Source: Leptoclinus maculatus (lineage: Eukaryota; Chordata; Actinopteri; Perciformes; Stichaeidae). From it: a stretch of DNA of 64,000 bases. The translations under genes and the position numbers were made by a program. The stretch's first letter is position 1; every line of letters starts with the position of its first letter. Shown here in pieces: positions 62,987-64,000 of the stretch. Under the pieces are notes generated by a model. That model was not told the origin of the DNA. It made no database searches and saw only the letters and a list, made by a program, of their open reading frames with translations. Location: contig JAVDOI010000018.1 of assembly GCA_032191485.1 (NCBI GenBank), forward strand, positions 14,340,566-14,404,565. The letters run 5' to 3'.

Positions 62987-64000
62987 CCCCAGTGGAACTA
63001 AGAGTAAACAGTGTTGCTGGGTGGTGTGGCACTGGAGGAAATGCCCCATTAGTTTGTGAGGAGGGAGGCAGAGATCGATGCAGGAAACACAGTGACGTGT
63101 TGTCTTCTGTCGTTACTGTGACCCTCACACACACACACACACACACTCACACACACACTGAACCCTGTCAATCTGTCTGTCTGTTTTTATTACTCTCAGG
63201 CTGTATAGATAATACCTTATCTGCTATTGATTTTAAGTAGCAGACAACACAGAAATATGACCGTAAGATGACACAAAAAAAAACATCTTTTCTCACAATC
63301 TCCATGTTTTGTTGATTGTGGTGGTTGGAGGTTTTATTTGAGGGCTCAAACTATGTTGGTCAAAATAAAATCTTGTTTGCAGTTAGACTTTAGCAGACAC
63401 TGGTCCTTACACACACTTATTTAGGCCTTGCGTGTAGCCACCTTTACTAGACTGTTTATGGCAAACTATACCATGACCTTTTATGACATTTTTAATAAAA
63501 GTTTTATGACGTACTGTACTATGACATTTTATTACATTTTTATGACATTTCATAACAACTGGCGAACTCTATCTTCTGATGAATGTGTATGATGATACAC
63601 ATGAAAAGACAGAAAGCTCCAGAATAGCAACGACATTGACCTCGAGCAGAGTGTCATTGTTGAGATCCCAGCACATACGATGTACTGTCTTTGACGCATT
63701 TTGAATAAAACAAACGTGATCTTAAGCTCACTGTCTTCAGGCTCCAGCTGCAGATTTGAGAGTTGTATTAATCTTCTCATCATTTGCAAGAAAGCAAAAA
63801 GGCCTATTCCCCCCCCCCAAAAAATGTAAAACTATTCCTTTAAATCCAACGTGCTGGAGTCCAGAGCAACAACTACAGATGACTGCACTGTAAAGAGGTC
63901 AAAAGGACAAACTGAATACACTGGTTGCTCAAACACACTTCAGTTTGAGAGAGAGTCTGTCTAACCACCAGCCCCCCCCCTCTCCAATGCACAGCTATTA
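62019..64000 (+). other. satb2 intron continuing off the right edge
   Basis: Contains a single TAGCTGTTTCCCTCTG repeat copy (62485-62532), an AAGTAC-type fish repeat ending CTTTCCACCACTG (62720-62850), a (GT)n run at 62938-62981 and a CA run at 63127-63159. No homeodomain or C-terminal exon seen. Confidence 0.6.

Overview
The window looks like teleost (probably percomorph) nuclear DNA. Its genes are split into exons by GT-AG introns. It is very rich in (CA/GT)n, (CT)n and (AT)n microsatellites, and it carries several dispersed repeats typical of fish genomes. The three recognisable genes match vertebrate tbccd1, dnajb11 and satb2. There is no bacterial or organellar signature, and the species cannot be named from sequence alone.

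Region 1 (1-9.3 kb) is compact and housekeeping-like. tbccd1 runs on the minus strand: seven coding exons lie in the window, its 3' end runs off the left edge, and a noncoding first exon ends near 3091. dnajb11 (ER co-chaperone ERdj3) runs divergently on the plus strand. It is complete in ten coding exons that join to 360 codons plus stop, with a ~1 kb 3' UTR and a poly(A) signal at 9289. The ~1.9 kb between the two genes is mostly a large nested inverted repeat (about 3300-4925) that could fold into a long hairpin.

Region 2 (9.3-27.6 kb) is gene-poor. It holds dispersed fish repeats, a 214-bp perfect AC run, a (CTG)22 tract, a candidate conserved noncoding block near 14.9-15.1 kb, and a promoter-like segment with a splice donor at 16.8-17.25 kb that is assigned to no known gene.

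Region 3 (27.6-64 kb) is the 5' two-thirds of satb2 on the plus strand. A CpG-rich 5' UTR/promoter zone (27.6-30.25 kb) precedes the first coding exon at 39280. Coding exons continue to 62018, covering the ULD, CUT-like, CUT1 and CUT2 modules. The homeodomain exons lie beyond the right edge.

The most interesting observation is two in-frame extra satb2 exon candidates absent from the mammalian protein as I know it. One is a 51-nt microexon (55183-55233) just after the CUT-like domain. The other is an 87-nt exon (58540-58626) between CUT1 and CUT2, whose acceptor sits directly behind a TG-repeat. Both keep frame whether included or skipped, so they look like cassette exons altering linker regions of a chromatin-organising factor. 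Functional statements about the genes come from knowledge of their families; exon boundaries were read by hand from splice signals and homology.
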